A stretch of DNA of 64,000 nt from VXNE01 sp965206615 (GTDB lineage Bacteria > Pseudomonadota > Gammaproteobacteria > Pseudomonadales > Azotimanducaceae). Below, piece by piece: positions 36,704 through 44,783 of this stretch. The notes below the pieces were generated by a model, which searched no databases, was not told the DNA's origin, and worked only from the letters and a program-made list of their open reading frames with translations. The stretch spans positions 2,914,001-2,978,000 of the forward strand of contig CBDBKI010000005.1 of assembly GCA_965206615.1 (NCBI GenBank), read 5' to 3'. Within the stretch, counting starts at the first letter, position 1. Each line of letters opens with the position of its first letter. The position numbers and the translations under genes were made by a program.

Positions 36704-38342
36704 ACACGCGTTCCTTGAACGGCGCGATGCCGATACGGCGCACGCAGTGCAGGAAGGGCTCTTCCTCGATGCGCCGATCCACGTACACGTCGAGGATCTG
36801 TTCGATGACGTCGGTCACGTGGTCGCGCGAGAAGGACGGCCCAAGAATCTTGGCGATGGACGCGTCCTCTCCGGCGTTCCCGCCCAGGGCAATCTGGTAG
36901 AACTCCGCGCCCTTCTTGTCGACCCCCAGGATGCCTATGTGCCCGACATGATGATGGCCGCAGGCGTTCATGCAGCCTGAGATATTGAGGTCGATCGCCC
37001 CGAGGTCATGGAGGTAGTCGTAGTCGTCGAAGCGTCTCTGGATGGCCTCCGCGACCGGGATCGACTTGGCGTTGGCCAGCGAGCAATAGTCGCCCCCAGG
37101 GCAGCAGACGATGTCCGTCAGAAGACCGAGGTTCGCCGTGGCGAGGCCCACGTCGGTGGCGCGCTGCCACAATTCGAAGAGTCGCTCCTGCGGCACGTCC
37201 GGCAACACGAAATTCTGCTCGTGGCCGATCCGCAGCTCGCCGCAGCCGTACTCGTCGGCCCAGTCGGCCACCGCGTCCATCTGCACGTCGGACACGTCGC
37301 CGGGTGGGACACCGGTCATCTTCGTCGAGAGGGTGACCACGGCATGGCCCGCGACCTTGTGCGGTGCGACATTGGTGCGCATCCATGCGTTGAACGCGGG
37401 CGTCGCGAGACGCTGTTCGGCGAGCGGGGCGGGGCAGTCTTCGCGAACCGGATAGACCGGTGGCTCGAAACAGTCGGCGAGCCGTTCGATCTCGGCCCGG
37501 GTCAGCGTGCTGGGGCCGTCCTTCAGGTGCGCCCACTCCCGGTCGACGTGGTCCCGAAAGACCTCCGGGGTCATGGCGCGCACGAGTATCTTGATACGCG
37601 CCTTGTACTTGTTGTCGCGCCGACCGTAACGGTTGTAGACGCGCATGATCGCCTCAAGGTATGTGAGCAGGTGCTCCTCCGGGAGACCCTCGCGGATGAC
37701 GCTGGCAATCGCCGGTGTCCGCCCGAGGCCGCCGCCGACGAGAAAGTCGAAGACGATGTCCTCGCCCTGACGGTCCGCGCGAATGCCGATGTCATGGACG
37801 TGGATGGCCGCCCGGTCCGATGCGGCGCCGTTCACCGCGATCTTGAACTTCCGCGGCAACCAGTCGAACTCGGGGTGCTGGGTCGACCATTGACGAATGA
37901 TCTCGCAATAGGGCCGCGCATCGACGGTTTCGTCGGCGGAGACCCCCGCGAACTGATCGGTCGTGACGTTGCGAATGCAGCTTCCGCTGGTCTGGATCGC
38001 GTGCATCTGCACCTTGGCGAGGTCCGCCAGGATGTCCGGCACGACCTCGAGGGCGGGCCAGTTGATCTGCATGTTCTGACGGGTAGTCAGATGCCCGTAG
38101 CCCTTGTCGTACCGGCGCGAGATGTCCGCCAGCGCCCGCAACTGTTCCGCGGACAGCGTACCGTAGGGCACGGCGATGCGCAGCATGGGGGCGAGACGCT
38201 GTATGTAGAGGCCGTTGCGCAGGCGCAACTGCAGGAACTGTTCGTCCGTCAATTCCCCGGCCAGATACCGGCCGGTCTGCTCGCGGTATTGCTCCACCCG
38301 CTCTTCGAGGAAGCGTTGGTCGAATTCACTGTACCGATACAT
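36687..38342 (-). CDS. cysI: Sulfite reductase hemoprotein (nitrite/sulfite reductase family)
   Basis: Reduces sulfite to sulfide with six electrons using coupled siroheme and 4Fe-4S (551 aa). The cluster/siroheme cysteines are in DIVCCPGGDYCSLANAKS and ISGCMNACGHHHVGHIG. Substrate-site residues occur in RRYDKGYGHLTTRQNMQINW and TSGSCIRNVTTDQFAGVS. ATG 38342 gives MYRYSEFDQRFLEERVEQYR. No cysJ flavoprotein is nearby; this Pseudomonas-type enzyme probably takes electrons from ferredoxin or another reductase. The following DUF934 gene overlaps it. Confidence 0.94.
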   Translation of the reverse strand: MYRYSEFDQRFLEERVEQYREQTGRYLAGELTDEQFLQLRLRNGLYIQRLAPMLRIAVPYGTLSAEQLRALADISRRYDKGYGHLTTRQNMQINWPALEVVPDILADLAKVQMHAIQTSGSCIRNVTTDQFAGVSADETVDARPYCEIIRQWSTQHPEFDWLPRKFKIAVNGAASDRAAIHVHDIGIRADRQGEDIVFDFLVGGGLGRTPAIASVIREGLPEEHLLTYLEAIMRVYNRYGRRDNKYKARIKILVRAMTPEVFRDHVDREWAHLKDGPSTLTRAEIERLADCFEPPVYPVREDCPAPLAEQRLATPAFNAWMRTNVAPHKVAGHAVVTLSTKMTGVPPGDVSDVQMDAVADWADEYGCGELRIGHEQNFVLPDVPQERLFELWQRATDVGLATANLGLLTDIVCCPGGDYCSLANAKSIPVAEAIQRRFDDYDYLHDLGAIDLNISGCMNACGHHHVGHIGILGVDKKGAEFYQIALGGNAGEDASIAKILGPSFSRDHVTDVIEQILDVYVDRRIEEEPFLHCVRRIGIAPFKERVYANPG

Positions 38343-38518
38343 GATCCAGCCTGCGCCCGGGCGACCGGGAACTCTAGCAGGCACAGTCCCGCGTGGAAAC
38401 TCTCCAGTGCATCTATGGATAGAACTGCGGGACGGGACAAGCCCGTCCCCTGCGGTCGCCCGTGTCGAGTCGGGAAGACTGCTATGGTTCGTGCCAGGCT
38501 GCCCAACGGAGGGAAGCG

Positions 38519-38635
38519 ATGTCCGATCGTCCGGCCGGCCAGGAGAGCCGCCGGGACACCATCGTGGATGCGATCGCGGTGGTCGTGGTGGTGCTGATCC
38601 TGGTGGCGATGGCCATGCACTTCGTCGCGCGCTGA
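38519..38635 (+). CDS. 38-residue single-span membrane peptide
   Basis: A short frame with a very good ribosome-binding site (GGAGGG, 38508-38513) before ATG 38519. The product starts MSDRPAGQESRRDTIVDAIA and continues into a hydrophobic helix VVVVVLILVAMAMHFVAR ending at TGA 38633-38635. A polar, charged N-terminus of about 16 residues and a single helix suggest an inner-membrane peptide. It lies alone between the divergent cysI and the convergent metH; an extended -10-like TGCTATGGT is upstream near 38480. I do not recognise a family. Coding status rests on the start site and composition. Confidence 0.6.
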   Translation: MSDRPAGQESRRDTIVDAIAVVVVVLILVAMAMHFVAR

Positions 38636-38741
38636 CGTCGCTCCACGTACGCCAGGCTCGCACGGGACGCGCACGCCGTGCAAGCCTGTCGGACTTTGCG
38701 TCTGGCACGCCACTTGGAGGGCGCGTCAGGGTTGGTTCCAC

Positions 38742-38786
38742 GGGAGTTTCGCGCCAGCGAAACTCCCAACGCGAACGAAGTTCGCG
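38742..38786. repeat. 45-bp double-hairpin element, copy B
   Basis: Identical to the 34909-34953 copy (11-bp stem, GCCA loop, AA, 7-bp stem, GAA loop). It ends 2 bp from the metH stop codon (38789-38791), in the convergent gap after the 38-residue peptide gene. The 5-bp prefix CCACG is also shared by both copies, while outside flanks differ. Confidence 0.95.
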
Positions 38787-38788
38787 CG

Positions 38789-41700
38789 CTACCGATCCAG
38801 CGCGGAGCCGAGCCAGCGGCGCGCCTCGGCGGGTTTGACGCCCTTGCGGGCGCAGTACGCGTGCAGCTGGTCCTGGCCGATCCTCCCCACGCCGAAGTAG
38901 CGGGCGTCCGGGTGGGAGAAATACCATCCGGCGATTGTGGACGCCGGCCACATCGCGAAGTTCTCCGTGAGCCGCGCGCCGGTCGTCCCGGTCGCATTGA
39001 GCAGTTCGAACAGCGTTGCCTTCTCGGAGTGGTCGGGGCACGCCGGATAGCCCGGGGCCGGTCGAATGCCGCGATATCGCTCCCGGAGCAACTCCTCGGT
39101 GGAGAGATCCTCATTGCCCGCAAAACCCCAGAACTCCCGGCGCACGCGCTCGTGCAGGCGCTCGGCGAACGCTTCGACGAGCCGGTCCGCGAGTGCCTTC
39201 AGCATGATCTCGGTGTAGTCGTCGTCCGGGAAGCGTTCCAGGGTCTGCTCGATCTCCGGACCGACCGTCACCGTAAAGGCGCCCACGTGGTCCCGAACCC
39301 CGGGTGGGCCCACGTAGTCCGCCAGGGAGAGGCTCGGCTTGCCGCTGTCCGTCTGTTGGCGAAGGTGATGCAGCGTCGCCCGTCGTCGCTCGCGGCGTTC
39401 GTCGAACCACACGTGAACGTCCCCGGCGACACCGTTGGCGGGCCAGAGGCCGATCACGCCGTGGGCCGTCAACCACGTCTCGGCAACGACCTCGTCGAGC
39501 ATCTCCCGGGCGTCGCCGTACAGCCGCGTTGCGGCCTCGCCGACCTTGGCGTCGGCCAGGATGCCCGGGAACCTGCCGGCGAGTCCCCAGGTGTGGAAGA
39601 AGGGCGTCCAGTCGATGTACTCGACGAGTTCCTGCAACGGATAGTCCGGCAGCGCGGTCACGCCGGGGCGTCGGGGCCGCGGCGGCACGTAACTCGACCA
39701 GTCGAACCGCGGCGCGTTGCGTACGGCGGCCGCGAACCCCAGCAGCGGGCGGCGTACGGACGCAGCGCGGCGCTTGCGCACCGCGCGATAGTCGGCCGCC
39801 ACCTCTTGCAGGAACGGTGCCCGGCCCTCCTCGGACATCAGCTGCGACGCGACGCCCACCGCCCGCGAGGCGTCGGTCACGTACACGGTGGGACCCGAAT
39901 ATGCCGGCGCGACCTTGACTGCCGTGTGCGCCTTGGAAGTCGTGGCGCCGCCGATCAGGAGGGGGATGTCGAAGCCCCGCCGCTCCATCTCGGTCGCGAC
40001 GTGGACCATCTCGTCGAGGGACGGAGTGATGAGGCCCGACAGGCCGATGATATCCGCGTCCAGTTCCCGCGCGGTATCGAGGATCCTCTCCGCCGGCGCC
40101 ATGACGCCGAGGTCGTGCACCTCGTAGTTGTTGCAGCGCAGGACGACCCCGACGATGTTCTTGCCGATGTCGTGGACATCCCCCTTGACCGTCGCCATCA
40201 CGATCCGGCCCTTGGTCCGCGCCGCGCCGTGCCCCGCCTTCTTTTCAGCCTCGATGAAGGGCACGAGGTGGCCGACCGCCTGCTTCATGACGCGCGCACT
40301 CTTCACGACCTGGGGCAGGAACATCCTGCCGGCGCCGAACAGGTCCCCGACGACGTTCATGCCGTCCATCAGCGGGCCCTCGACCACGTCTATGGCGCGT
40401 TCCGCGTCCTGACGCGCGTACTCGGTGTCCTCGACGATGTACTGCGAGATGCCCTGTACGAGCGCGTGGGAAAGCCGTTCCGGGACCGGTCGGGAGCGCC
40501 ACGCGGTGTCCTCCGTGGCGCGCGCCGCGCCCTTGCCGGAATAGCGCTGGGCCACGGTCAGCAGCCGCTCCGTCGCGTCCTCCCGCCGGTTGAGCACGGC
40601 GTCTTCCACGGCGTCACGGAGGTCCGTCGGAATCTCGTCGTAGATCGTGAGCTGCCCGGCGTTGACGATGCCCATGGTCAGCCCGGCCTTGATCGCGTGA
40701 TAGAGGAATACCGCGTGAATGGCCTCCCGAACGCGATCGTTGCCGCGAAACGAGAACGATACGTTGCTGATGCCGCCCGAACACCGCACCCCGGGGAGGG
40801 TGGCCCTGATCCATCGGCACGCCTCGATGAAGTCCACCGCGTAGTTGGCATGGGCCTCGATACCCGTAGCGATGGCGAACACGTTGGCGTCGAAGATGAT
40901 GTCCCCGGGCGGGAAGCCGAGGCCGTCGACCAGCAGCCCGTAACAGCGCTCCATGATCGCCTTGCGGCGCGCCAGGGAGTCCGCCTGTCCGTGCTCGTCG
41001 AACGCCATCACGATGATGGCGGCGCCGTAGCGGCGGCAGAGTTTCGCGCGCTCGAGGAACAGCGCCTCGCCGTCCTTCAGGCTCAGCGAGTTGACGACGC
41101 ACTTGCCCTGCACGCGGCGCAGCCCCGCCTCGATCACGTCCCACTTGCTCGAGTCGATCATCATCGGCACGCGCGCGATGTCGGGTTCGCTCATGACGAG
41201 GTCGAGGAACCGTCCCATCGCCTCGACCCCGTCGAGCATGCCTTCGTCCATGTTGACGTCGACGACCTGTGCCCCGTTCGCGACCTGGCCTCGGGCAATG
41301 TCCAGCGCCGCGGTGTAGTCGCCGCTCTTGATCAGGCGTCGAAACCGGGCGGAACCGGTGACGTTGGTGCGCTCTCCGACGTTGACGAATAGCGACTCGT
41401 CGGTGATCTCGAGGGGTTCGAGGCCGGCCAGATACAGTGACCGGCGCACCTTCGGGGGGCGTCTGGGCTCGAGACCCTCCACCCGGTCCGCGATCTCACG
41501 GATGTGGGCCGGCGTGGTTCCGCAGCAGCCGCCGACCAGGTTGACGAGCCCGCGCCGCGCAAACTCCTCGATGGTGTCCGCCATCGCCTCGGGCGATTCG
41601 TCGTATTCGCCGAAGGCGTTGGGCAGTCCGGCATTGGGATGCACGCTGACGTAGGTCGGGGCGATGGCCGCGAGCTCTTCCACATGCGGCCGGAGCGCCT

Positions 41701-42439
41701 CGGCTCCCAGGGCGCAGTTCAGCCCCGCAAGGAGCGGGCGGGCGTGCGCGACGGAGTGCCAGAACGCCGCGCAGGTCTGCCCCGACAGCGTCCTGCCGCT
41801 GGCATCGGTGATCGTGGCAGAGACCATGAGCGGCAGTTCGGTCCCGCAGGCATCGAAGGCGCCCCGAATGCCGAACAGCGCGGCCTTGGCGTTCAGGGTA
41901 TCGAACGCCGTCTCGATCATGAGCAGGTCGACACCGCCCTCGATCAGGGCCGTGGCGGCCTCGCGGTAGGCGGCGTCGAGTTCCTCGAAACGGACATTGC
42001 GAAAGCCGGGGTCGGCCACGTCGGGAGAAAGGCTGGCCGTCCGGTTGGTAGGACCGAGTACGCCCGCGACGAAGCGCGGACGATCGGCGTTGCCGTACGC
42101 GTCGGCCACGCGCCGCGCGATGCGGGCCGACGCGAGGTTCATCTCGTATACCGCCTCCTCCAGGCCGTAGTCGGCCTGGGCGATCCGGGTCGCGGTAAAG
42201 GTGTTCGTTTCGATGATGTCTGCGCCAGCGGTCAGGAAGGCGCGATGGATCGACTCCACGGCATCGGGGCACGTCAGCGACAACACGTCCCCGTCGCCTT
42301 TCAGGGGCAGGTGGTGCCCGCGGAAACGTTCGCCGCGGTAGTCGTCCTCGGTGAGACCGAGGGTCTGTTGCATGGTGCCCGTAGCGCCGTCGAGCAGCAG
42401 GATTCGGTGTTCCAGGGCCTCGGCGAGAGTGGTATTCAT
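38789..42439 (-). CDS. metH: Methionine synthase, cobalamin-dependent
   Basis: Transfers methyl from 5-methyl-THF to homocysteine (1216 aa; E. coli 1227). Four modules are visible: homocysteine domain with zinc cysteines (GLNCALGAEALRP, LVGGCCGTTPAHI), pterin domain (NVGERTNVTGSARFRRLI, MIDSSKWDVIEAGL), cobalamin domain (TVKGDVHDIGKNIVGVVL with the Co-ligand His), and a C-terminal SAM-reactivation domain (RGIRPAPGYPACPDHSEKAT). ATG 42439. I found no cobalamin riboswitch in its 247-bp upstream gap with nfuA. A double-hairpin element lies 2 bp after its stop. Confidence 0.98.
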   Translation of the reverse strand: MNTTLAEALEHRILLLDGATGTMQQTLGLTEDDYRGERFRGHHLPLKGDGDVLSLTCPDAVESIHRAFLTAGADIIETNTFTATRIAQADYGLEEAVYEMNLASARIARRVADAYGNADRPRFVAGVLGPTNRTASLSPDVADPGFRNVRFEELDAAYREAATALIEGGVDLLMIETAFDTLNAKAALFGIRGAFDACGTELPLMVSATITDASGRTLSGQTCAAFWHSVAHARPLLAGLNCALGAEALRPHVEELAAIAPTYVSVHPNAGLPNAFGEYDESPEAMADTIEEFARRGLVNLVGGCCGTTPAHIREIADRVEGLEPRRPPKVRRSLYLAGLEPLEITDESLFVNVGERTNVTGSARFRRLIKSGDYTAALDIARGQVANGAQVVDVNMDEGMLDGVEAMGRFLDLVMSEPDIARVPMMIDSSKWDVIEAGLRRVQGKCVVNSLSLKDGEALFLERAKLCRRYGAAIIVMAFDEHGQADSLARRKAIMERCYGLLVDGLGFPPGDIIFDANVFAIATGIEAHANYAVDFIEACRWIRATLPGVRCSGGISNVSFSFRGNDRVREAIHAVFLYHAIKAGLTMGIVNAGQLTIYDEIPTDLRDAVEDAVLNRREDATERLLTVAQRYSGKGAARATEDTAWRSRPVPERLSHALVQGISQYIVEDTEYARQDAERAIDVVEGPLMDGMNVVGDLFGAGRMFLPQVVKSARVMKQAVGHLVPFIEAEKKAGHGAARTKGRIVMATVKGDVHDIGKNIVGVVLRCNNYEVHDLGVMAPAERILDTARELDADIIGLSGLITPSLDEMVHVATEMERRGFDIPLLIGGATTSKAHTAVKVAPAYSGPTVYVTDASRAVGVASQLMSEEGRAPFLQEVAADYRAVRKRRAASVRRPLLGFAAAVRNAPRFDWSSYVPPRPRRPGVTALPDYPLQELVEYIDWTPFFHTWGLAGRFPGILADAKVGEAATRLYGDAREMLDEVVAETWLTAHGVIGLWPANGVAGDVHVWFDERRERRRATLHHLRQQTDSGKPSLSLADYVGPPGVRDHVGAFTVTVGPEIEQTLERFPDDDYTEIMLKALADRLVEAFAERLHERVRREFWGFAGNEDLSTEELLRERYRGIRPAPGYPACPDHSEKATLFELLNATGTTGARLTENFAMWPASTIAGWYFSHPDARYFGVGRIGQDQLHAYCARKGVKPAEARRWLGSALDR

Positions 42440-42647
42440 GCGCGTCGTTCGCAGTCTCGATGCGACGCCGTGTGCGCGGGCGCGGGCATCGAGTGCGTTC
42501 CCGTCGACACGCCGACCGTCAAGGGCAGAACGATACCCCGCATCTGCATGAGCGCAATGGAAGTTATTGTGCCGAAAGATGAATTCCCTTCATGCTCGGC
42601 GGAGCGCGCCCGGGCCGGCGGCGACGGCGAACGCGCATTCCGGTAAC

Positions 42648-42672
42648 ATACCCGAGTGTTTTGGTCGGGTAT
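42648..42672. promoter_or_regulatory. Predicted IscR type-1 operator before nfuA
   Basis: A 25-bp palindrome with half-sites ATACCCGA (42648-42655) and TCGGGTAT (42665-42672) separated by the T-rich centre GTGTTTTGG. The perfect inverted repeat extends to 11 bp on each side. It agrees with the E. coli IscR type-1 consensus as I recall it (half-site ATASYYGACT) at all but two symmetrical positions. It sits 14 bp before the nfuA start, where binding would block initiation. IscR control of nfuA is known in E. coli; binding here is inferred. Confidence 0.65.
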
Positions 42673-42686
42673 GTTTGGACGTCGTC

Positions 42687-43265
42687 ATGATCGACATCTC
42701 AGAGGCTGCACAGGGTTATCTGCAGGAACTGCTGTCGAAGCAGGAGGAAGGTTGCGGAATCCGCATCTTCGTGGCGCAACCGGGCACGCCCCACGCCGAG
42801 ACCTGCATTGCCTACTGTCGCCCGGGCGAAGCCGGGGAGGACGACGTGCCCGTCGAGTACGAGGCGTTCACCGCATACTTCGAAAAACGCAGCGAGCCGT
42901 ACCTCGTGGACGCTGCGGTCGATTACCAGGAAGACCGCATGGGCGGCCAGCTCACGATCAAGGCGCCCAACGCACGCACGCCCAGCGTCGGGCCGGACTC
43001 GCCACTGGAGGATCGCGTCAACTACGTCCTCTACAACGAGATCAATCCCGGTCTCGCCGCGCACGGCGGCATGGTCACGCTGGTCGAGATCGTCGAGGGC
43101 GATACCGCGGTGTTGCAGTTCGGTGGCGGGTGCCAGGGTTGCGCGGCGGTGGACATCACCCTCAAGCAGGGCGTCGAGACCGCGCTGCTCGAGCAGATTC
43201 CGGACCTCGCCGCCATCCGGGACGCTACCGACCACACCGTCACCGAGCACGCTTACTACCGCTGA
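42687..43265 (+). CDS. nfuA: Fe-S biogenesis scaffold/carrier NfuA
   Basis: Fe-S carrier (192 aa) that delivers 4Fe-4S clusters to apo-enzymes. The N-terminal A-type-like domain (residues 1-95; starts MIDISEAAQGYLQELLSKQE) lacks two of the three usual A-type cysteines, as in E. coli NfuA; the C-terminal Nfu domain carries the cluster motif QFGGGCQGCAAVDITLKQG. ATG 42687 is preferred over an open frame extending to 42567. An IscR-like palindrome overlaps its promoter region. Many Fe-S clients are encoded nearby (LeuC, CysI, CysH, RimO). Confidence 0.96.
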   Translation: MIDISEAAQGYLQELLSKQEEGCGIRIFVAQPGTPHAETCIAYCRPGEAGEDDVPVEYEAFTAYFEKRSEPYLVDAAVDYQEDRMGGQLTIKAPNARTPSVGPDSPLEDRVNYVLYNEINPGLAAHGGMVTLVEIVEGDTAVLQFGGGCQGCAAVDITLKQGVETALLEQIPDLAAIRDATDHTVTEHAYYR

Positions 43266-43331
43266 GGGGATGAGGCGCCTCGGCCGACCGTGTGTTGCAG
43301 GGGTCGGCTCCCCGTGCGGCCCCGAGACGTC

Positions 43332-44408
43332 TCACCCGGCGCGTTCGAGCCCCATTCGCTGCACGAGCACGTCGCCGAGCCGTCCGGCCATCTCCAGCAG
43401 CAGCGCCTCCGTCTCCGGCCAGCCGATGCAGGCATCCGTGATGGAGACCCCGTAGCTCAGTTCCTTGCCAAGCTTCTGGCTGCCTTCGCGGAGGTTGCTC
43501 TCGAGCATGACACCCATGATGGAGCGGTTGCCGTTCTCGATCTGCGCGACCACGTCCCGGGCCACCGCGGGCTGGTTGCGGTGATCCTTGTTCGAGTTGG
43601 CGTGGGAGCAGTCGACCATGATGTTCTCGGCCAGGTGCGCGCGCCGAAGTTCCGCCTCGCACCCGCGGATCGCCTGCTCGTCGTAGTTCGGCCCGGCATG
43701 CCCGCCCCGCAGCACGATGTGCGCCAGGTCGTTGCCGCGCGTGTGGATGACCGCCACCTGGCCGGACTGGTTGATGCCGAGAAACCGGTGCGGCTTGGTC
43801 ACCGAGTTCAGCGCGTTGATCGCGACATCGAGGGAACCGTCCGTGCCGTTCTTGAAGCCGATCGCCGAGGACAGTCCGGACGCCATTTCCCGATGGGTCT
43901 GCGACTCCGTGGTACGCGCGCCGATGGCGGACCATGCGATCAGGTCGTGCAGGTATTGCGGCGTGATGGGGTCGAGCGCCTCCGTCGACAGCGGCAGGCC
44001 GAGCGCACCGATCTCGACCAGCAGCCGGCGCGCGATGCGAATGCCGTCCTCGATGTGGAAGGAGTCGTCGAGATGCGGGTCGTTGATCAGCCCCTTCCAG
44101 CCGACCGTCGTGCGCGGCTTCTCGAAGTACGCGCGCATCACCACCAACAGGCTGTCCCGCGTCCGGTCCGCCACGTCCTTCAGGCGCTGGGCGTACTCGA
44201 GCGCGGCGTCCACATCGTGAATGGAGCAGGGTCCGACGACGACGAGCAGGCGGTGGTCCCGCCGTTCGAGGATGTTGCGCACCTGACGGCGCGCGTCGGC
44301 GACCGTGTCGGTGACCGCGTCCGGCGCCGGCAGAGCGGCCTTGACCGCATACGGTGTCGGCAGGATCTCGTTCGCGAGCACGTTGAGATTCTCCGTCTGT
44401 CTGTGCAT
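43332..44408 (-). CDS. aroG: 3-deoxy-7-phosphoheptulonate (DAHP) synthase, class I
   Basis: First enzyme of aromatic synthesis (358 aa; PEP plus erythrose-4-phosphate). It is a type I-alpha enzyme: VVGPCSIHDVDAALEYAQRL, MRAYFEKPRTTVGWKGLIND, SAIGARTTESQTHREMASGL and IMVDCSHANSNKDHRNQP supply substrate and metal ligands. Such enzymes are usually feedback-inhibited by one aromatic amino acid; which one cannot be read here (AroF, AroG and AroH are alternatives). ATG 44408 has a GGAGGG site directly after a rho-independent terminator, preceded by an aromatic-codon leader peptide. Confidence 0.95.
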   Translation of the reverse strand: MHRQTENLNVLANEILPTPYAVKAALPAPDAVTDTVADARRQVRNILERRDHRLLVVVGPCSIHDVDAALEYAQRLKDVADRTRDSLLVVMRAYFEKPRTTVGWKGLINDPHLDDSFHIEDGIRIARRLLVEIGALGLPLSTEALDPITPQYLHDLIAWSAIGARTTESQTHREMASGLSSAIGFKNGTDGSLDVAINALNSVTKPHRFLGINQSGQVAVIHTRGNDLAHIVLRGGHAGPNYDEQAIRGCEAELRRAHLAENIMVDCSHANSNKDHRNQPAVARDVVAQIENGNRSIMGVMLESNLREGSQKLGKELSYGVSITDACIGWPETEALLLEMAGRLGDVLVQRMGLERAG

Positions 44409-44420
44409 GGCACCCTCCAG

Positions 44421-44457
44421 AAAACAAAAACCCCGACGGCGGCTGCCTGTCGGGGTT
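44421..44457 (-). terminator. Attenuator terminator in the aroG leader
   Basis: On the minus strand AACCCCGAC and GTCGGGGTT form a 9-bp stem (44429-44457) followed by the T-rich tract TTTTTGTTTT (44421-44430). It ends 12 bp before the aroG start codon. An octamer in its loop (AGGCAGCC in the transcript, 44441-44448) can pair instead with an upstream octamer (44466-44473), which would disrupt it. Confidence 0.88.
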
Positions 44458-44506
44458 CTGGCGAGAGGCAGCCTGCGCCGCCCCTCGATATACCGAGTGC
44501 GCCGCT

Positions 44507-44602
44507 CTAGCGGGGCCAATAGCCAAACCAGCAGCCCGTGCGGCGTGCGATGCACGTACGCCGGTCGGGCAGGGTCTGGCGGTTCGACTCGGTCTTGATC
44601 AT
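44507..44602 (-). CDS. Aromatic-codon leader peptide of aroG
   Basis: A 31-residue frame from ATG 44602 begins MIKTESNRQTLPD and ends RRTGCWFGYWPR, stop at 44507-44509. Two Trp, one Phe and one Tyr codon within five positions, right before competing RNA structures and a terminator, is the classical arrangement of a ribosome-stalling attenuator. ATG 44626 in the same frame would give 39 residues. No strong ribosome-binding site is visible at either start. Confidence 0.78.
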   Translation of the reverse strand: MIKTESNRQTLPDRRTCIARRTGCWFGYWPR

Positions 44603-44783
44603 GGCGCGCGGATTGTGGGCGGTCATCCGAGAAAAAGCAACAGCGGCGCGATACCATACCCGGCGCAGGCTTGCCGTCGCCGGTCTCTGACGGTCCGGGG
44701 TTTGGTCTGCAACGAGACCGGGCACCCCGGCCGCGCCGAGGCCCGTCGCTCCCGACAGCTTCCACAGGAGTCCTGCAGGCGGA

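Noticed and set aside
38678..41392. 904-codon plus-strand frame opposite metH
   Set aside because: Fully antisense to a conserved metH; composition is that of a complementary-strand shadow.
42440..42686. Cobalamin or SAM/SAH riboswitch upstream of metH
   Set aside because: I looked on the minus strand for a B12-box or SAH-type core and found none; the notable structure there belongs to nfuA.
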